A stretch of 59,568 bases of DNA from NCBI GenBank assembly GCA_013811945.1, contig JACCUI010000189.1, positions 1 through 59,568 on the forward strand. The letters run 5' to 3'. Numbering within the stretch: position 1 is the first letter of the stretch; the number at the start of each line of letters is the position of its first letter. This document shows, one piece after another, positions 8,745 to 17,796 of this stretch. Both the position numbers and the translations under genes were made by a program. The stretch comes from Pyrinomonadaceae bacterium (GTDB taxonomy: Bacteria > Acidobacteriota > Blastocatellia > Pyrinomonadales > Pyrinomonadaceae). The notes beneath the pieces were generated by a model. That model saw only the letters and a list, made by a program, of their open reading frames with translations. It made no database searches and was not told the DNA's origin.

Positions 8745-9772
8745 CAGGGTACCAGGACCAGCTTTCCAAACTGAGCTCGGTCTTCCATTAACTCGTGAGC
8801 GCGTCTGGCTTTTGACAGCGGCAGAGTTTGATCCACAACTGCGCGAATCGCCCCGCTCTCGACGAACTTCATCGCCTCTACCAGCTCCGCCTTTGAACCC
8901 ATAAACGAACCGAGAATCGTCAGATGGCGGTAGAAGATCTGGCGAATATCAGTTTTGCCGTCGAAGCCGCTGGTCGCGCCGCAGGTCACTAACCGGCCGT
9001 TATTCTTGAGCGAAGTAATCGAGCCGGGCCAGGTGTGGGCGCCAGTGTGTTCAAAAACGACATCCACGCCCTTGCGGCCGGTCAATCGTTTAACCTCTTT
9101 GGGCCAATCTTCTGTGGTGTAGTTGAGCGTTTCATCGGCCCCGAGCTGTTTTGCCTTTGCCAGTTTGTCGTCAGACCCGGCAGTAGCAATCACGCGCGCA
9201 CCACGCAACTTGGCAATTTGAATGCCCATTGACCCCACGCCGCTTCCGGCCGCATGAACAAGTACATCCTCGCCCGGCTGCAAGTTAGCCCTCGTCACCA
9301 ACATGTGCCACGCGGTCAGGGTAACCAAAGGGAGCGCGGCCGCTTCTTCCCAGCTCAGATGCTTAGGCTTGGGAATTACATTGATCGCCGGCGCGACAAC
9401 CAATTCGGCGTAACCCCCGGCGCGACTCTGGCCGAGAACTGAATACTCGCGACAAAGATTATCTCGTCCGCTTAAGCACTCAAGGCAGTGGCCACAAGAA
9501 ACTCCCGGCTGCAACACTACTTCGTCGCCCGGTCGAACCCAGGTAGCTAACTCACCCACTTCGCGCACTACACCCGCTACGTCGTTGCCGAGGATGTGCG
9601 GTAAGGGGATCTCGATTCCAGGCAAACCGCCGCGCACCCAAACATCCAGGTGATTCAGCGCACAGGCGCGAACTTGCACCAGGACTTCATTTGCCTTGAT
9701 CGTCGGATCGGGTACATTAGCGTATTGAAGCACCTCCGGCCCACCGTGTTGATTGAAGATGACAGCTTTCAT
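8744..9772 (-). CDS. Zinc-type medium-chain alcohol dehydrogenase/quinone reductase family protein
   Basis: 342 residues, the full length of the MDR family. N-terminal GroES-like domain: CALNHLDVWVRGG, HILGNDVAGVV, and a four-Cys structural zinc lobe CGHCLECLSGRDNLC. Rossmann domain: AAGSGVGSMGIQIAK for NAD(P) binding, then ATAGSDDKLAKAKQLGAD and VFEHTGAHTWPGS. It would oxidise an alcohol or reduce an aldehyde/enone; the substrate is unknown. It is last in the minus-strand series with lipA. The stop codon abuts palindrome A1. Confidence 0.9.
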   Translation of the reverse strand: MKAVIFNQHGGPEVLQYANVPDPTIKANEVLVQVRACALNHLDVWVRGGLPGIEIPLPHILGNDVAGVVREVGELATWVRPGDEVVLQPGVSCGHCLECLSGRDNLCREYSVLGQSRAGGYAELVVAPAINVIPKPKHLSWEEAAALPLVTLTAWHMLVTRANLQPGEDVLVHAAGSGVGSMGIQIAKLRGARVIATAGSDDKLAKAKQLGADETLNYTTEDWPKEVKRLTGRKGVDVVFEHTGAHTWPGSITSLKNNGRLVTCGATSGFDGKTDIRQIFYRHLTILGSFMGSKAELVEAMKFVESGAIRAVVDQTLPLSKARRAHELMEDRAQFGKLVLVP

Positions 9773-9783
9773 GCTGAAAAGTT

Positions 9784-9886
9784 GCCGCGGATGTAACCGG
9801 AGAAACGCGGCTAATGAGAACGAAGAGAATCCAGGTACGTCTGGAGCCTTAATGGTTATCCGCGGGTATCCGTGTAAATCTGCGGC
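9784..9886. repeat. Word-type imperfect palindrome A2 (CCGCGGAT type), entering lipA
   Basis: Arms: 9784-9815 (GCCGCGGATGTAACCGG...CGCGGCTAAT) and 9856-9886 (TTATCCGCGGGTATCCGTGT...GCGGC). The right arm encodes the last ten or so codons and the stop of lipA. Shares vocabulary with A7 and A10. Confidence 0.8.
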
Positions 9887-10785
9887 CCATTAGCTTGTTC
9901 TCGTGCGTGATATGAGGAACGCGTGAGCGGACTTGATTGGACGTGATGGAATCCCATCTCCATGCCGACGTCGCGCCAGCGATCAAACTCTTGAGGAGTT
10001 ACATAACGCTCAACCGGCAGGCGCTTTTCGTACGGCTGTAGATACTGTCCAATCGTCATGATGTCACAGGAGACCGAGCGCAGATCCCTCATCAGCTCAA
10101 CTACCTCATCAAACTGTTCGCCTAGTCCAACCATGATGCCGCTCTTTGTGAGCATACCGCGCCCTTCACGATCGCGTCGTTCGCCTGCGCGCTGCAGCAG
10201 CGTGAGCGACTGTTGGTAGTCGGCGTCCGGTCGCACGCGTCTATAAAGACGCGCGATGGTTTCCGTGTTGTGATTGAGCACGTCGGGCTGGGCATCGAGT
10301 ACGGTGTTGAGCGCAGCTTCGTCGCCGTTGAAATCGGGAATCAATACCTCGACCTTGCAGTCGGGGTTAAGCATTCGCACCTGGCGAATTGTTTCCGCCC
10401 AATGGGCAGCACCACCGTCAGGCAGATCGTCTCGATTCACTGAAGTGATCACAGTGTGGGCGAGATTCAGGTGTCGTACCGCTTCCGCCACGTGATGGGG
10501 TTCCTCGCTATCGAGCGAGCCGGGCTGACCTTTACCCACGGCACAAAAGCCGCAATGGCGCGTGCAGATATCACCGCCGAGCATGAATGTCGCGGTTCGG
10601 TCCGACCAGCATTCAAAGATGTTCGGGCAACGCGCTTCCTGGCAGACAGTGTGGAGATTCAAACCTTCGATCAGCTTCAAGACATTGTTCTGGTTGGTTG
10701 GATCGCCCAAGCTAATGCGGAGCCAGTCAGGCTTAGGCTGGCGCGGTCTGGGAGTATTGCTAATAACGTTTAGTTCGCGGGCCAA
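9856..10785 (-). CDS. lipA: Lipoyl synthase
   Basis: 309 residues. Radical-SAM enzyme that inserts two sulfurs into protein-bound octanoyl groups. Auxiliary cluster motif CQEARCPNIFEC (Cx4Cx5C), radical-SAM motif CTRHCGFC (Cx3Cx2C), and the C-terminal RSSYHA with the serine ligand are all present. It starts with TTG at 10785 (then GCCCGCGAACTA), with GAGGT 8 bases upstream. The tail GPQIYTDTRG is encoded by the arm of repeat A2 and so is probably not ancestral. It works with lipB (11891) to lipoylate the E2 at 16261. Confidence 0.97.
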   Translation of the reverse strand: MARELNVISNTPRPRQPKPDWLRISLGDPTNQNNVLKLIEGLNLHTVCQEARCPNIFECWSDRTATFMLGGDICTRHCGFCAVGKGQPGSLDSEEPHHVAEAVRHLNLAHTVITSVNRDDLPDGGAAHWAETIRQVRMLNPDCKVEVLIPDFNGDEAALNTVLDAQPDVLNHNTETIARLYRRVRPDADYQQSLTLLQRAGERRDREGRGMLTKSGIMVGLGEQFDEVVELMRDLRSVSCDIMTIGQYLQPYEKRLPVERYVTPQEFDRWRDVGMEMGFHHVQSSPLTRSSYHAREQANGPQIYTDTRG

Positions 10786-10930
10786 GAGGAATTACCTCGA
10801 TTAATGCTTTTACAAGAACAATTCATTCTAGCATCGTGCTACCAATTAGGCATTGTCTGTCAGGTTCTTGCGCTCCGGCTGGTTTGGCTGCGTGAATAGT
10901 CACCACGTTTTGCAGGCTCTCAATCCTTGA

Positions 10931-11881
10931 TCACCCCAGAAGCCGGACCAGAGTATCCGGATCGATATTGCCGCCCGAGACAATCACACCCACGCGTTTA
11001 TCCTCTGAAGGCAATTTACCATGCAACACCGCTGCCGCTGCGGCCGCGCCTGATGGTTCAACGAGGGTCTTCATGCGGAAGAGCATGAACTTTATCGTTG
11101 CCACAATCTCCGCATCAGACACTGTCAAGACATTCTCGGCGTTTTGTTGGACGATGGGGAAGGTCAAAGCGCCGGGAGACTGGACACGCAGCCCATCAGC
11201 GATTGTGGGCGGGGGCGCAATTGAGACTCGCTCTCCTTTAATAAACGACTGCCGAGTGTCGTCACCCGTTTCCGGCTCAACCGCGAAGCACCGAATCTCA
11301 GGCTTGATCCCTTTCGCTGCCGTACTCACTCCAGCAAAAAGGCCGCCGCCGCTGCAGGGAGCCAGAATGCAATCCAGATCCGGCACGTCTTCCAACAGTT
11401 CGAGAGCGCTTGTACCCTGGCCGGCCATGACCAGGTAGTCGTCGTAGGGTGGAACCATCACCAGATTCTCCCGTTCGGCAATCGCATGCGCCACAGCTTC
11501 GCGGTCCTCACTGTGGCGATCGTAGAACACGATCTCGGCACCGTAAGCGCGAGTGGCCGCGACCTTTGACTTGGGAGCGTCGTCAGGCATGGCGACCACC
11601 GCGCGCACGCCCGCTTCGCCCGCGGCCAGCGCTACAGCTTGGGCGTGATTTCCCGATGAAAAGGCCACCACGCCACGCCGTTTTTCTTCCTCAGTTAAGG
11701 AAAGGATCTTGTTGGTGGCCCCGCGGATCTTGAACGCTCCCGCGCGTTGGAAATTCTCGCATTTGAAGAAGACCTGTCTGCGCGACACTTCATCGAACGA
11801 GCGCGACGTTATTACGGGTGTGCGGTGGATCCGGGGGCGGAGCCGTTCGCTAGCTTCTTTGATTAATCCAATTGATAGCAT
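10931..11881 (-). CDS. Threonine/serine dehydratase-type PLP enzyme
   Basis: 316 residues, fold-type II PLP enzyme. PLP lysine in FQRAGAFKIRGA, AFSSGNHAQAVA for the carboxylate site, CSGGGLFAGV for the phosphate cup and VIVSGGNID near the end. There is no C-terminal ACT domain, which points to the catabolic threonine dehydratase / serine racemase / 3-hydroxyaspartate lyase group rather than biosynthetic IlvA. It would convert Thr to 2-oxobutyrate plus ammonia. It starts 9 bases after the lipB stop, so it is probably cotranscribed; 2-oxobutyrate is a possible substrate for the nearby 2-oxoacid dehydrogenases (inference). Confidence 0.88.
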   Translation of the reverse strand: MLSIGLIKEASERLRPRIHRTPVITSRSFDEVSRRQVFFKCENFQRAGAFKIRGATNKILSLTEEEKRRGVVAFSSGNHAQAVALAAGEAGVRAVVAMPDDAPKSKVAATRAYGAEIVFYDRHSEDREAVAHAIAERENLVMVPPYDDYLVMAGQGTSALELLEDVPDLDCILAPCSGGGLFAGVSTAAKGIKPEIRCFAVEPETGDDTRQSFIKGERVSIAPPPTIADGLRVQSPGALTFPIVQQNAENVLTVSDAEIVATIKFMLFRMKTLVEPSGAAAAAAVLHGKLPSEDKRVGVIVSGGNIDPDTLVRLLG

Positions 11882-11890
11882 GCGTGCAGT

Positions 11891-12541
11891 TTACATCTCA
11901 AACACATCGACGAAGTTCTTTATAATGGAATCCTCAACGGCCTTCATCTCTACCTCATGGCCCAGTAGCTCCCGCATCGAAGTAACCGGCTCGCCTTCAC
12001 AGGCGATGATCAGGTCGAAGAAACTCAGGTCGGTATTCACATTGAGAGCGAAGCCGTGCGTCGTGACCCAACGGGCAATGTGTACCCCGATAGCCGCAAC
12101 CTTTCCGCGCTGAGTGTGCACGCCGGTCAATCCTTTGATCGGAAAAGCGTCGATGTCAAAGTCGGCCAGGGTGCGAATCAAGACTTCTTCGAGATCGCGC
12201 ACGTAACGATGTACATCTTCGCGCTCGGGGCTGAGGTTTATAATTGGGTAGCCCACAATCTGACCCAGCCCGTGATAGGTAATCTTCCCGCCCCGATTGG
12301 TCTCAAAGACTGTAACACCGCGGGCTGTCAAAGATTCCGGTGGCATCAGGATCCCGGCGTGGTTCCCGCGTCTCCCGATAGTGAGTGTGTGAGGATGTTC
12401 GAGCAGTAACAACGTGCCGGGTTGTTTGCCTGTCTGCACCGCGTGTTCTGTTTCTTTCTGCAGCGCTAAGGCATCTTCGTAATCCACGCGGCCCAAGCGC
12501 TGAACCAGTAAGTCTTTTACTTTCATAGCCTGCCGCGTCAT
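11891..12541 (-). CDS. lipB: Octanoyl-[acyl-carrier-protein]:protein octanoyltransferase
   Basis: 216 residues. Transfers octanoyl from ACP to lipoyl domains. Motifs: TNRGGKITYHGLGQIVGYPI, the catalytic Lys in QRGKVAAIGVHIARWVTTHG, GFALNVNTDLSFFDLIIACE with the catalytic Cys. Two nearby ATGs (12541, and 15 bases downstream); the first has AGGT at better spacing. It heads the minus-strand set lipB - dehydratase - lipA - dehydrogenase. Supplies the substrate for LipA. Confidence 0.96.
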   Translation of the reverse strand: MTRQAMKVKDLLVQRLGRVDYEDALALQKETEHAVQTGKQPGTLLLLEHPHTLTIGRRGNHAGILMPPESLTARGVTVFETNRGGKITYHGLGQIVGYPIINLSPEREDVHRYVRDLEEVLIRTLADFDIDAFPIKGLTGVHTQRGKVAAIGVHIARWVTTHGFALNVNTDLSFFDLIIACEGEPVTSMRELLGHEVEMKAVEDSIIKNFVDVFEM

Positions 12542-12568
12542 TCTAAACTACCTGCAATAAAGAAGTCT

Positions 12569-12697
12569 GCCACAAATGAACACGGATAAATACGGACATG
12601 AACTGGAACTAGATGAAGCTGTTATTGCTGCTGAGCCTTCTTTAGATGCTTTCTGTCAGTTCTTTCTGATCCGTGCTTATCCGTGTTCATCTGTGGC
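12569..12697. repeat. Word-type imperfect palindrome A3 (AACACGGATAA type)
   Basis: 28-bp arms 12569-12596 and 12670-12697 match at 25 of 28 positions when one is complemented. The arm reads GCCACAAATGAACACGGATA and on. It lies in the divergent gap between lipB and the secreted protein gene. A reading frame through it is accidental. Confidence 0.85.
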
Positions 12698-12908
12698 CTA
12701 CATTTCTTGTCACGCCCTCATAAAACATCCAGGATATGAATCAGCGCCCGGGATTCCGCTCCGCTCATCCCTGGCTTTAGATGCTGTCGCCTGCCCCTCA
12801 GGCTGGTTGAGCGCCCACTCGCCTGGACTTGACTGGCCGGCAACGCGGAGAATAGCTTTGCTCCGCCAACACAGATACCCGAGGCCCCTGGGCCAGGAGA
12901 AAACTATT

Positions 12909-13421
12909 TTGAAACGCATAACAGCTCTGTTGATTGCCACCATCATCATCACCCCCGCAACCGCTTTCTCTCAGACCAGAAAACGAAGTACCAGACCCCC
13001 TCGCGTAACCAGGACTACCAAACCTCCGGATGCTCAGCAGGCGGGCGCAGCTCGTGTAGGGGACCAGATCAAGAACCTGACTCGCTTTCTCTACCTGCTG
13101 GGTGGAGTTGCCAAGGGAATCGAAGCGGTTGACGATGCCGCGCGGCGCAACGAGGCCTCTCCCGCCATCTTGGAGCAAGCAACGAGAAACAAGGATACGG
13201 TAAGGAAGAGTATTCAAAGCGTCCGCGAGAGTTTGGACGCCTTAGAGATCCACTTCCGCATCACCCCAGAACTGCAACGCTATTACATCAAACTCGCGGG
13301 AGTGGCGTCAGGCGCCGCCACTGCCGAGGAGCAGGCAGCAGCCAATCAATTCGATCGCGCTGGACGAAGTTTGCTCGACGTCGTGAACAGGCTCACTGAT
13401 GTGCTACTGGAAATGCGCTAG
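12909..13421 (+). CDS. Secreted protein of unknown function
   Basis: 170 residues. A TTG start at 12909 with AGGAG 9 bases upstream gives a classic signal peptide (LKRITALLIATIIITPATAFS), then a basic RKRSTRPPRVTRTTKPP linker and an alpha-helical domain (residues 50-170, e.g. LTRFLYLLGGVAKGIEAVDDAARRN and ELQRYYIKLAGVASGAATAEEQ). The frame stays open back to 12576, but that part is repeat A3 and low-complexity sequence. Not recognised; probably periplasmic. Confidence 0.75.
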   Translation: MKRITALLIATIIITPATAFSQTRKRSTRPPRVTRTTKPPDAQQAGAARVGDQIKNLTRFLYLLGGVAKGIEAVDDAARRNEASPAILEQATRNKDTVRKSIQSVRESLDALEIHFRITPELQRYYIKLAGVASGAATAEEQAAANQFDRAGRSLLDVVNRLTDVLLEMR

Positions 13422-13670
13422 CTCACTGTTGAGCGCGTGGTATGATAACGCAGAAATGAATCAAGTCACTCAGCGTAACTCTTAGCACATCGAGCTTTTA
13501 CACAGTCTTTAGAACCTTGTCCAAAAGGCCTTATTTTCACGATTGGCAAGTTTCATCTCATTATCTGCTCGTGGTATCGAGCAAGAGGCTCCGTAACCGG
13601 TCCTAGCTCAACCCGAATTCGACTAGATTTTGGCGTCATAAGACTGGGAGCAGTCTTGAGGTAAGTCCCG

Positions 13671-13686
13671 GTCGCTACCGCTCGCG
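13671..13686. repeat. GTCGCTACCGCTCGCG repeat unit
   Basis: GTCGCTACCGCTCGCG at 13671-13686 recurs at 50985-51000, where it forms one arm of a hairpin. Here it overlaps the last codons and stop (RER then TAG) of the VWFA gene. Confidence 0.55.
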
Positions 13687-14823
13687 GTTCTGACGTGGAT
13701 AATAACCTTGCCTGGCACGGACACGGAACTCCGGGTGAGTGGGCACTGCGACTTTGATGCTGCGGAACTGTCCGGTGGGCGTTTGAGAGTTTGAGTAGTA
13801 CTGCAAGAGATACTGGCCGCGCAGTTCGGCCGCGACCTCACTGAACACTCGTTCAAGATCCATCTCAGAGTCCGGTATAAAGGCAGTACCGCCGGTCGAC
13901 TCGGCAATCGAGCGCATCGCGTTTTGTGAGCGCGTGCTAATTAGATTGAGGTGGACAGACTTGCCTCCGGGATTAACGGAGTAGAAGGCGGCGTCGGCCT
14001 GCTGCACGGCTTTCTGCACGTCGAGCACAGCGCGTTCGCGCCTCGCATCGAAACCTCTTTTTGCCGCCGCGGGAGTGCTATCCCCGCGTTGACCGGCACG
14101 CACTTCAGCTATGGTCATCTCTCTAACCGAATTGCTGAAGTTGTCGTCACCATCCGAGATGACCACAATCACGCGGCGATGCCGCTCGGCTGACTGTTCG
14201 ACCAGGTATTTTGCTGCGGCCGCGACAGTGTCGTAAAAAGCCGTAGGTACTGGAGACGTGGCCGCCGGAATTGTCTGCAACTTCGCCGCGGCAACTTCCG
14301 CGGGCGCGAAAGGCGAGACCAGCAGCGGTTCCGCACCAATCGTAAAAACTGCAGCCCTGTCCGAAGGCTTCATTATTTGTCTCAAGAAACTCGCGGCTGC
14401 TTTCTGTTGAAATGCGAAGAAGCCCTTCTGGCTCACACTGCTGGAAATATCAAACAAGAGAACGATGTCCAGAGGCACTTGATCGGGATTGCCGAGCTCG
14501 GTAATCTGCTGCTCCCGCCCTTGTTCTTCAAGACGGAAATTGGAAACCGGTAACCCGAGGACTGCCTCCCCTTTCGCATCCACAACCGAAACCGGAACCA
14601 TTATCAGGTTTGAAGTCGTGCGGATGACCTCAAAGTCTTCATCCTTTGGAGCCGGCGGAGGTTTAGGCGTGGGGGTCGGCTTTGGCTTCGGCGGTGGTGG
14701 CGGTGGCGGCAGATCCTGTAGCGTTTGACCGGAGGCGAAACTGGCACAGAAAAAGAGAGCCAGCACTGCCACAAGCAGTACCGGCCCCAAATGTTTTCCC
14801 GAACTTCTGTGATTCTTCATCAA
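13675..14823 (-). CDS. Secreted VWFA-domain protein (Acidobacteria-type)
   Basis: 382 residues. Signal peptide, then a Pro/Lys-rich linker (LPPPPPPPKPKPTPTPKPPP, residues about 38-60), an Ig-like segment (FEVIRTTSNLIMVPVSVVDAKGEAVLGL) and a von Willebrand A domain with the MIDAS DISSSVS and VVISDGDDN. This arrangement is the 'VWFA-related Acidobacterial domain' type. It is probably periplasmic or surface-bound, acting by metal-dependent adhesion; no partner is visible. Either of two tandem ATGs may be used. The last codons lie in a short repeat. Confidence 0.9.
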   Translation of the reverse strand: MMKNHRSSGKHLGPVLLVAVLALFFCASFASGQTLQDLPPPPPPPKPKPTPTPKPPPAPKDEDFEVIRTTSNLIMVPVSVVDAKGEAVLGLPVSNFRLEEQGREQQITELGNPDQVPLDIVLLFDISSSVSQKGFFAFQQKAAASFLRQIMKPSDRAAVFTIGAEPLLVSPFAPAEVAAAKLQTIPAATSPVPTAFYDTVAAAAKYLVEQSAERHRRVIVVISDGDDNFSNSVREMTIAEVRAGQRGDSTPAAAKRGFDARRERAVLDVQKAVQQADAAFYSVNPGGKSVHLNLISTRSQNAMRSIAESTGGTAFIPDSEMDLERVFSEVAAELRGQYLLQYYSNSQTPTGQFRSIKVAVPTHPEFRVRARQGYYPRQNRER

Positions 14824-14940
14824 GCCATTGTCTCATGCCGCCGTTGCTGGGCAACATTTCCTCAAACTACTCTGGCGGCATGAGCCATGGTTACTAAAAC
14901 CCGGACCGGAGATGAAGGTTGCATCTCATGTCCACTCTAA

Positions 14941-15957
14941 TTAATTGCCCGAACTGCGGGTCATTGCAGGCGCCGCCTGAAGCAGGCCCTTGTTCACCAA
15001 CAGCTTCACTTCCACACGTCGATTCTGCGCGCGTCCGTCGCGGGAATTATTTTCAGCTACCGGATTGGATTCTCCGTAACCAAAAGGAGTTACGATCCGG
15101 CGCAGCGGAATGCTGTGATTCTCGACCAGGTAGCGAATCACTGTGTCAGCGCGGCGTTGGCTCAAGATGCGATTGCGGGCAACGCTGCCGGTTGTATCCG
15201 CAAACCCTGAGACCTCAATTACGTAGCCTTTAGAGTTCAGGGCTTTGGTGGCCATCTCATCAAGCTGTGTCTTCGAATCCTTCGAAAGAAGGCTACTGCC
15301 GGACCTGAAATTGACTGCCATTGCGGTCTGCGGCTCGTAGTCATCAAGCGCCGAGATGCGATCGTTGGTAGCGGTTACGCCGGCCACAGCTGAATCAGCC
15401 GTTTCCTGTGCGGCCCGGGCGCCACCCTTGGCTGTATTGGCAACAGCCGCGAGTTCGTCGAGCTGGCCAGAGAGACGCTGGGCATTCTGCTCAACCTGGC
15501 TGAGCTTCGATTCGGTGGTGCTGGCACGATCCTCGAGCGGAGCCGCGCGAGATTCAACCGCGCGTGCGACCCTTAAATCTGATTCATTGAATCTGACTTT
15601 ATCGGCCACCAACTCGCCGGTCGCATTGCCGCGTCCCTCAATTTCCAGGTTCAAACCGCGAAGAATCTGCGTTTGGGCATAGTTCGCGCCGCTCCGTAAA
15701 AATCCACCTTTTGCTTTGACGCTGGTTCTGTCCTCCAGCCGCACGACGGTGTCTACGCCATTGTTGTCGCGAACTGTAAATGTGTCCGAGTCGCGTCTCG
15801 TGACCACGCCTTTGACCTTCATTTTCTCGCCACTGACCACCGTGCGGGAACCGACCGTGGCGGTAGTTTCTTGCGATAGCGCGAGAGGGGCCGAGAAAAT
15901 CAAGAGGCCCAGCACCAACCCAAGCGAGGAAAACATTCTTAACTTCGGGATTGTCAT
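14941..15957 (-). CDS. OmpA-family outer-membrane/peptidoglycan-binding protein
   Basis: 338 residues. Signal peptide (SLGLVLGLLIFSAPLALS), an OB/DUF5666-like beta region (GEKMKVKGVVTRRDSDTFTVRDNNG, about 40-110), a helical coiled-coil (about 130-215: TESKLSQVEQNAQRLSGQLDEL), and a C-terminal OmpA domain (about 225-325) with GFADTTGSVARNRILSQRRAD and the Asp/Arg pair NSRDGRAQNRRVEV for diaminopimelate binding. There is no beta-barrel domain, so it tethers something to peptidoglycan. I chose the ATG at 15957, which has GGAGA 8 bases upstream; the longer frame adds 14 residues before the signal. Confidence 0.92.
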   Translation of the reverse strand: MTIPKLRMFSSLGLVLGLLIFSAPLALSQETTATVGSRTVVSGEKMKVKGVVTRRDSDTFTVRDNNGVDTVVRLEDRTSVKAKGGFLRSGANYAQTQILRGLNLEIEGRGNATGELVADKVRFNESDLRVARAVESRAAPLEDRASTTESKLSQVEQNAQRLSGQLDELAAVANTAKGGARAAQETADSAVAGVTATNDRISALDDYEPQTAMAVNFRSGSSLLSKDSKTQLDEMATKALNSKGYVIEVSGFADTTGSVARNRILSQRRADTVIRYLVENHSIPLRRIVTPFGYGESNPVAENNSRDGRAQNRRVEVKLLVNKGLLQAAPAMTRSSGN

Positions 15958-16260
15958 AAAACAAGTCTCCTTTATTTCCAAAGTGGGTGAGCCCCACAAC
16001 TATTTACAAGGGGCGGAGTCGTCTAGTTTCGACGACGAAACTTTGCAGTCCGTTGTCTGCGTTCAAAGCTTGTCGACCATTTCTAATCTTAAGGTGTGGT
16101 TAAGTCAAGACGTTAGGCGAGACTCCTAAGATTCTTCATCTAATTGCCACCTGATCGCAATAACCGCCGCCTTTTACGCTCAGACCCATGGCGAGCCAAC
16201 ACTGTTGGCTGCGATAAAGATTTATCCACCGCGCATCCGGATCGTGCCGAGCTCCGGGGC
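15958..16260. other. Gap with small hairpin
   Basis: This gap between E2 and the OmpA gene has no gene-like frame. AGCCAAC-ACT-GTTGGCT at 16194-16210 is a perfect 7-bp hairpin 50 bases past the E2 stop but has no following T run on that strand, so it is not a convincing intrinsic terminator. Confidence 0.4.
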
Positions 16261-17703
16261 CTAGAGTGCGAACTCAGCAGATTCCAGCACTTCCTTGACG
16301 TACGCAAGAAAACGCTCCGCGTCGGCACCATCTATCACGCGGTGATCAAAGCTGAGCGCGAAATAGGCCATCCACCGAATGGCAATATGATCGTCTCCGT
16401 CAGGAGAAGTTATTATCTTGGCCCGCTTTTCGATCTTTCCCACTCCCAGAATTGCCAGTTGGGGCTGATTGATGATTGGAGTGCCAAACAGTCCACCAAA
16501 GACTCCTGGATTGGTGATCGTAAAAGTGCCGCCAGCCACTTCATCCGGTTTTAGTTGTTTCGTACGAGCGCGCTCGGCCAGATCGTTGGCTGCCCGAGCC
16601 AGGCCAGAGATCGAGAGATCGTCAGCCCGCTTAATCACGGGTACGATCAACCCCCAATCAAGGGCGACTGCCATCCCCAAATTGATATCGCGCTTGTAGA
16701 TGATTTGATCGGCGCTAACTTGGGCGTTGAAAACGGGAAATTTGCGCAGCGCCTTGTTCACTGCCTGGAAGATGAACGGCATGAAGGTGAGCTTGGTACC
16801 CGTACTGTCCAAAAACGAGTCCTTGTGCTGATCGCGCAGCCTGGCGACAGCTGTCATGTCGATTTCGTACACAGTCGTGACATGAGCGGATGTGCGCCGG
16901 GATTGCAACATGTGCTCGGCAATCTTTTTGCGCATCAGAGTCATTGGCTCGACCCGGTCTCCTTCGGCCGGTTTGGTGGCCGGGGAAGGCGCAAGCTCGG
17001 GCGTAGGTGCGGTGGGAGCTGGGGCGGCAGCCTTTGTCTGCGCAGCACCGGCAGGCGCTCCAGACTCAATGAAGCTCAGGATGTCGTTTTTGGTGACTCG
17101 ACCGCTTAACCCGGTGCCATCGAGATTTGCGATATCGACACCGTGTTCCTGAGCAATCTTTCGGACCAGGGGACTCGATTTGGTTTTGCGTAGCTCTTCC
17201 GCGGTTGCCGTGCTGCTGCCATTTCCTGCGGGCGGCGCAGGGGTCGGTTTAGCTTTGACGGTGGAGGTATCTGCCGCAGTTGCAGTTTGGGCAGGCGTCT
17301 GTTGTGCTTCCGATGTTACCGCCTCAGCCTTGACTGGGGCCGCGGCTGTCATCTGAGTTGGCGGAGGAGGCGCCGGCGCTGCTGGCATCAGAGGTGCGGG
17401 AGTCGCTTCACTCTTCGGTGGTTCCGTGACTGATGCAGGCGACGGTGCTTCCGTCGCTCCTGTGGCACTACCATCAAGCAGGGCGACCACAGTATTCACC
17501 TCGACCGTATCGCCTTCTTTGTATCTAACTTCGGTTAACGTCCCCGCAGCGGGCGAGGGAATTTCCGCGTCAACCTTGTCGGTCGAGATCTCAAACAGCG
17601 GCTCATCGCGCTCGACCCGCTCCCCAACCTTCTTCAACCACTTTGTGATCGTTCCTTCCGCGATGGACTCTCCCATCTGCGGCATTACTACTTCTGTACT
17701 CAT
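16261..17703 (-). CDS. 2-oxoacid dehydrogenase E2 (dihydrolipoamide acyltransferase)
   Basis: 480 residues. Domains in order: lipoyl domain (1-75) with the lipoylated Lys in ISTDKVDAE; a long Ala/Pro/Thr linker (80-165); peripheral subunit-binding domain (about 170-205: SSPLVRKIAQEHGVDIANLDGTGLSGRVTKNDI); a second linker; catalytic acyltransferase domain (250-480) with MTLMRKKIAEHM and the active-site His in SFDHRVIDGADAERFL. It transfers the acyl group from E1 to CoA. SD GGGGAG is 6 bases before the ATG. It is last in the E3-E1alpha-...-E1beta-...-E2 operon. Whether it is branched-chain, pyruvate or oxoglutarate specific is undecided; TPPs of the E1alpha/E1beta type favour branched-chain or pyruvate. 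Confidence 0.93.
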   Translation of the reverse strand: MSTEVVMPQMGESIAEGTITKWLKKVGERVERDEPLFEISTDKVDAEIPSPAAGTLTEVRYKEGDTVEVNTVVALLDGSATGATEAPSPASVTEPPKSEATPAPLMPAAPAPPPPTQMTAAAPVKAEAVTSEAQQTPAQTATAADTSTVKAKPTPAPPAGNGSSTATAEELRKTKSSPLVRKIAQEHGVDIANLDGTGLSGRVTKNDILSFIESGAPAGAAQTKAAAPAPTAPTPELAPSPATKPAEGDRVEPMTLMRKKIAEHMLQSRRTSAHVTTVYEIDMTAVARLRDQHKDSFLDSTGTKLTFMPFIFQAVNKALRKFPVFNAQVSADQIIYKRDINLGMAVALDWGLIVPVIKRADDLSISGLARAANDLAERARTKQLKPDEVAGGTFTITNPGVFGGLFGTPIINQPQLAILGVGKIEKRAKIITSPDGDDHIAIRWMAYFALSFDHRVIDGADAERFLAYVKEVLESAEFAL

Positions 17704-17716
17704 AATGGCTCCCCAA

Positions 17717-17791
17717 AATCGTAAATCGTGATCGTAATGGTGGTCGAGTTGACCGCGTCAGCATTCCAGACAATGATTTACGATTTACGCG
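17717..17791. repeat. Word-type imperfect palindrome A4 (ATCGTAAATC type)
   Basis: Arms 17717-17738 (AATCGTAAATCGTGATCGTA..) and 17772-17791 (AATGATTTACGATTTACGCG). It sits inside the operon, just upstream of the E2 ribosome-binding site, and shares vocabulary with A1. Confidence 0.8.
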
Positions 17792-17796
17792 CTCTT

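Noticed and set aside
12576-12908. Open frame extending the secreted protein gene 111 codons upstream
   Set aside because: It runs through palindrome A3 and has no signal peptide at its start; a TTG at 12909 with a proper SD and signal peptide explains the gene better.
14489-14728. Gly-rich antisense frame opposite the VWFA gene
   Set aside because: The Gly run is the complement of the Pro-rich linker codons.
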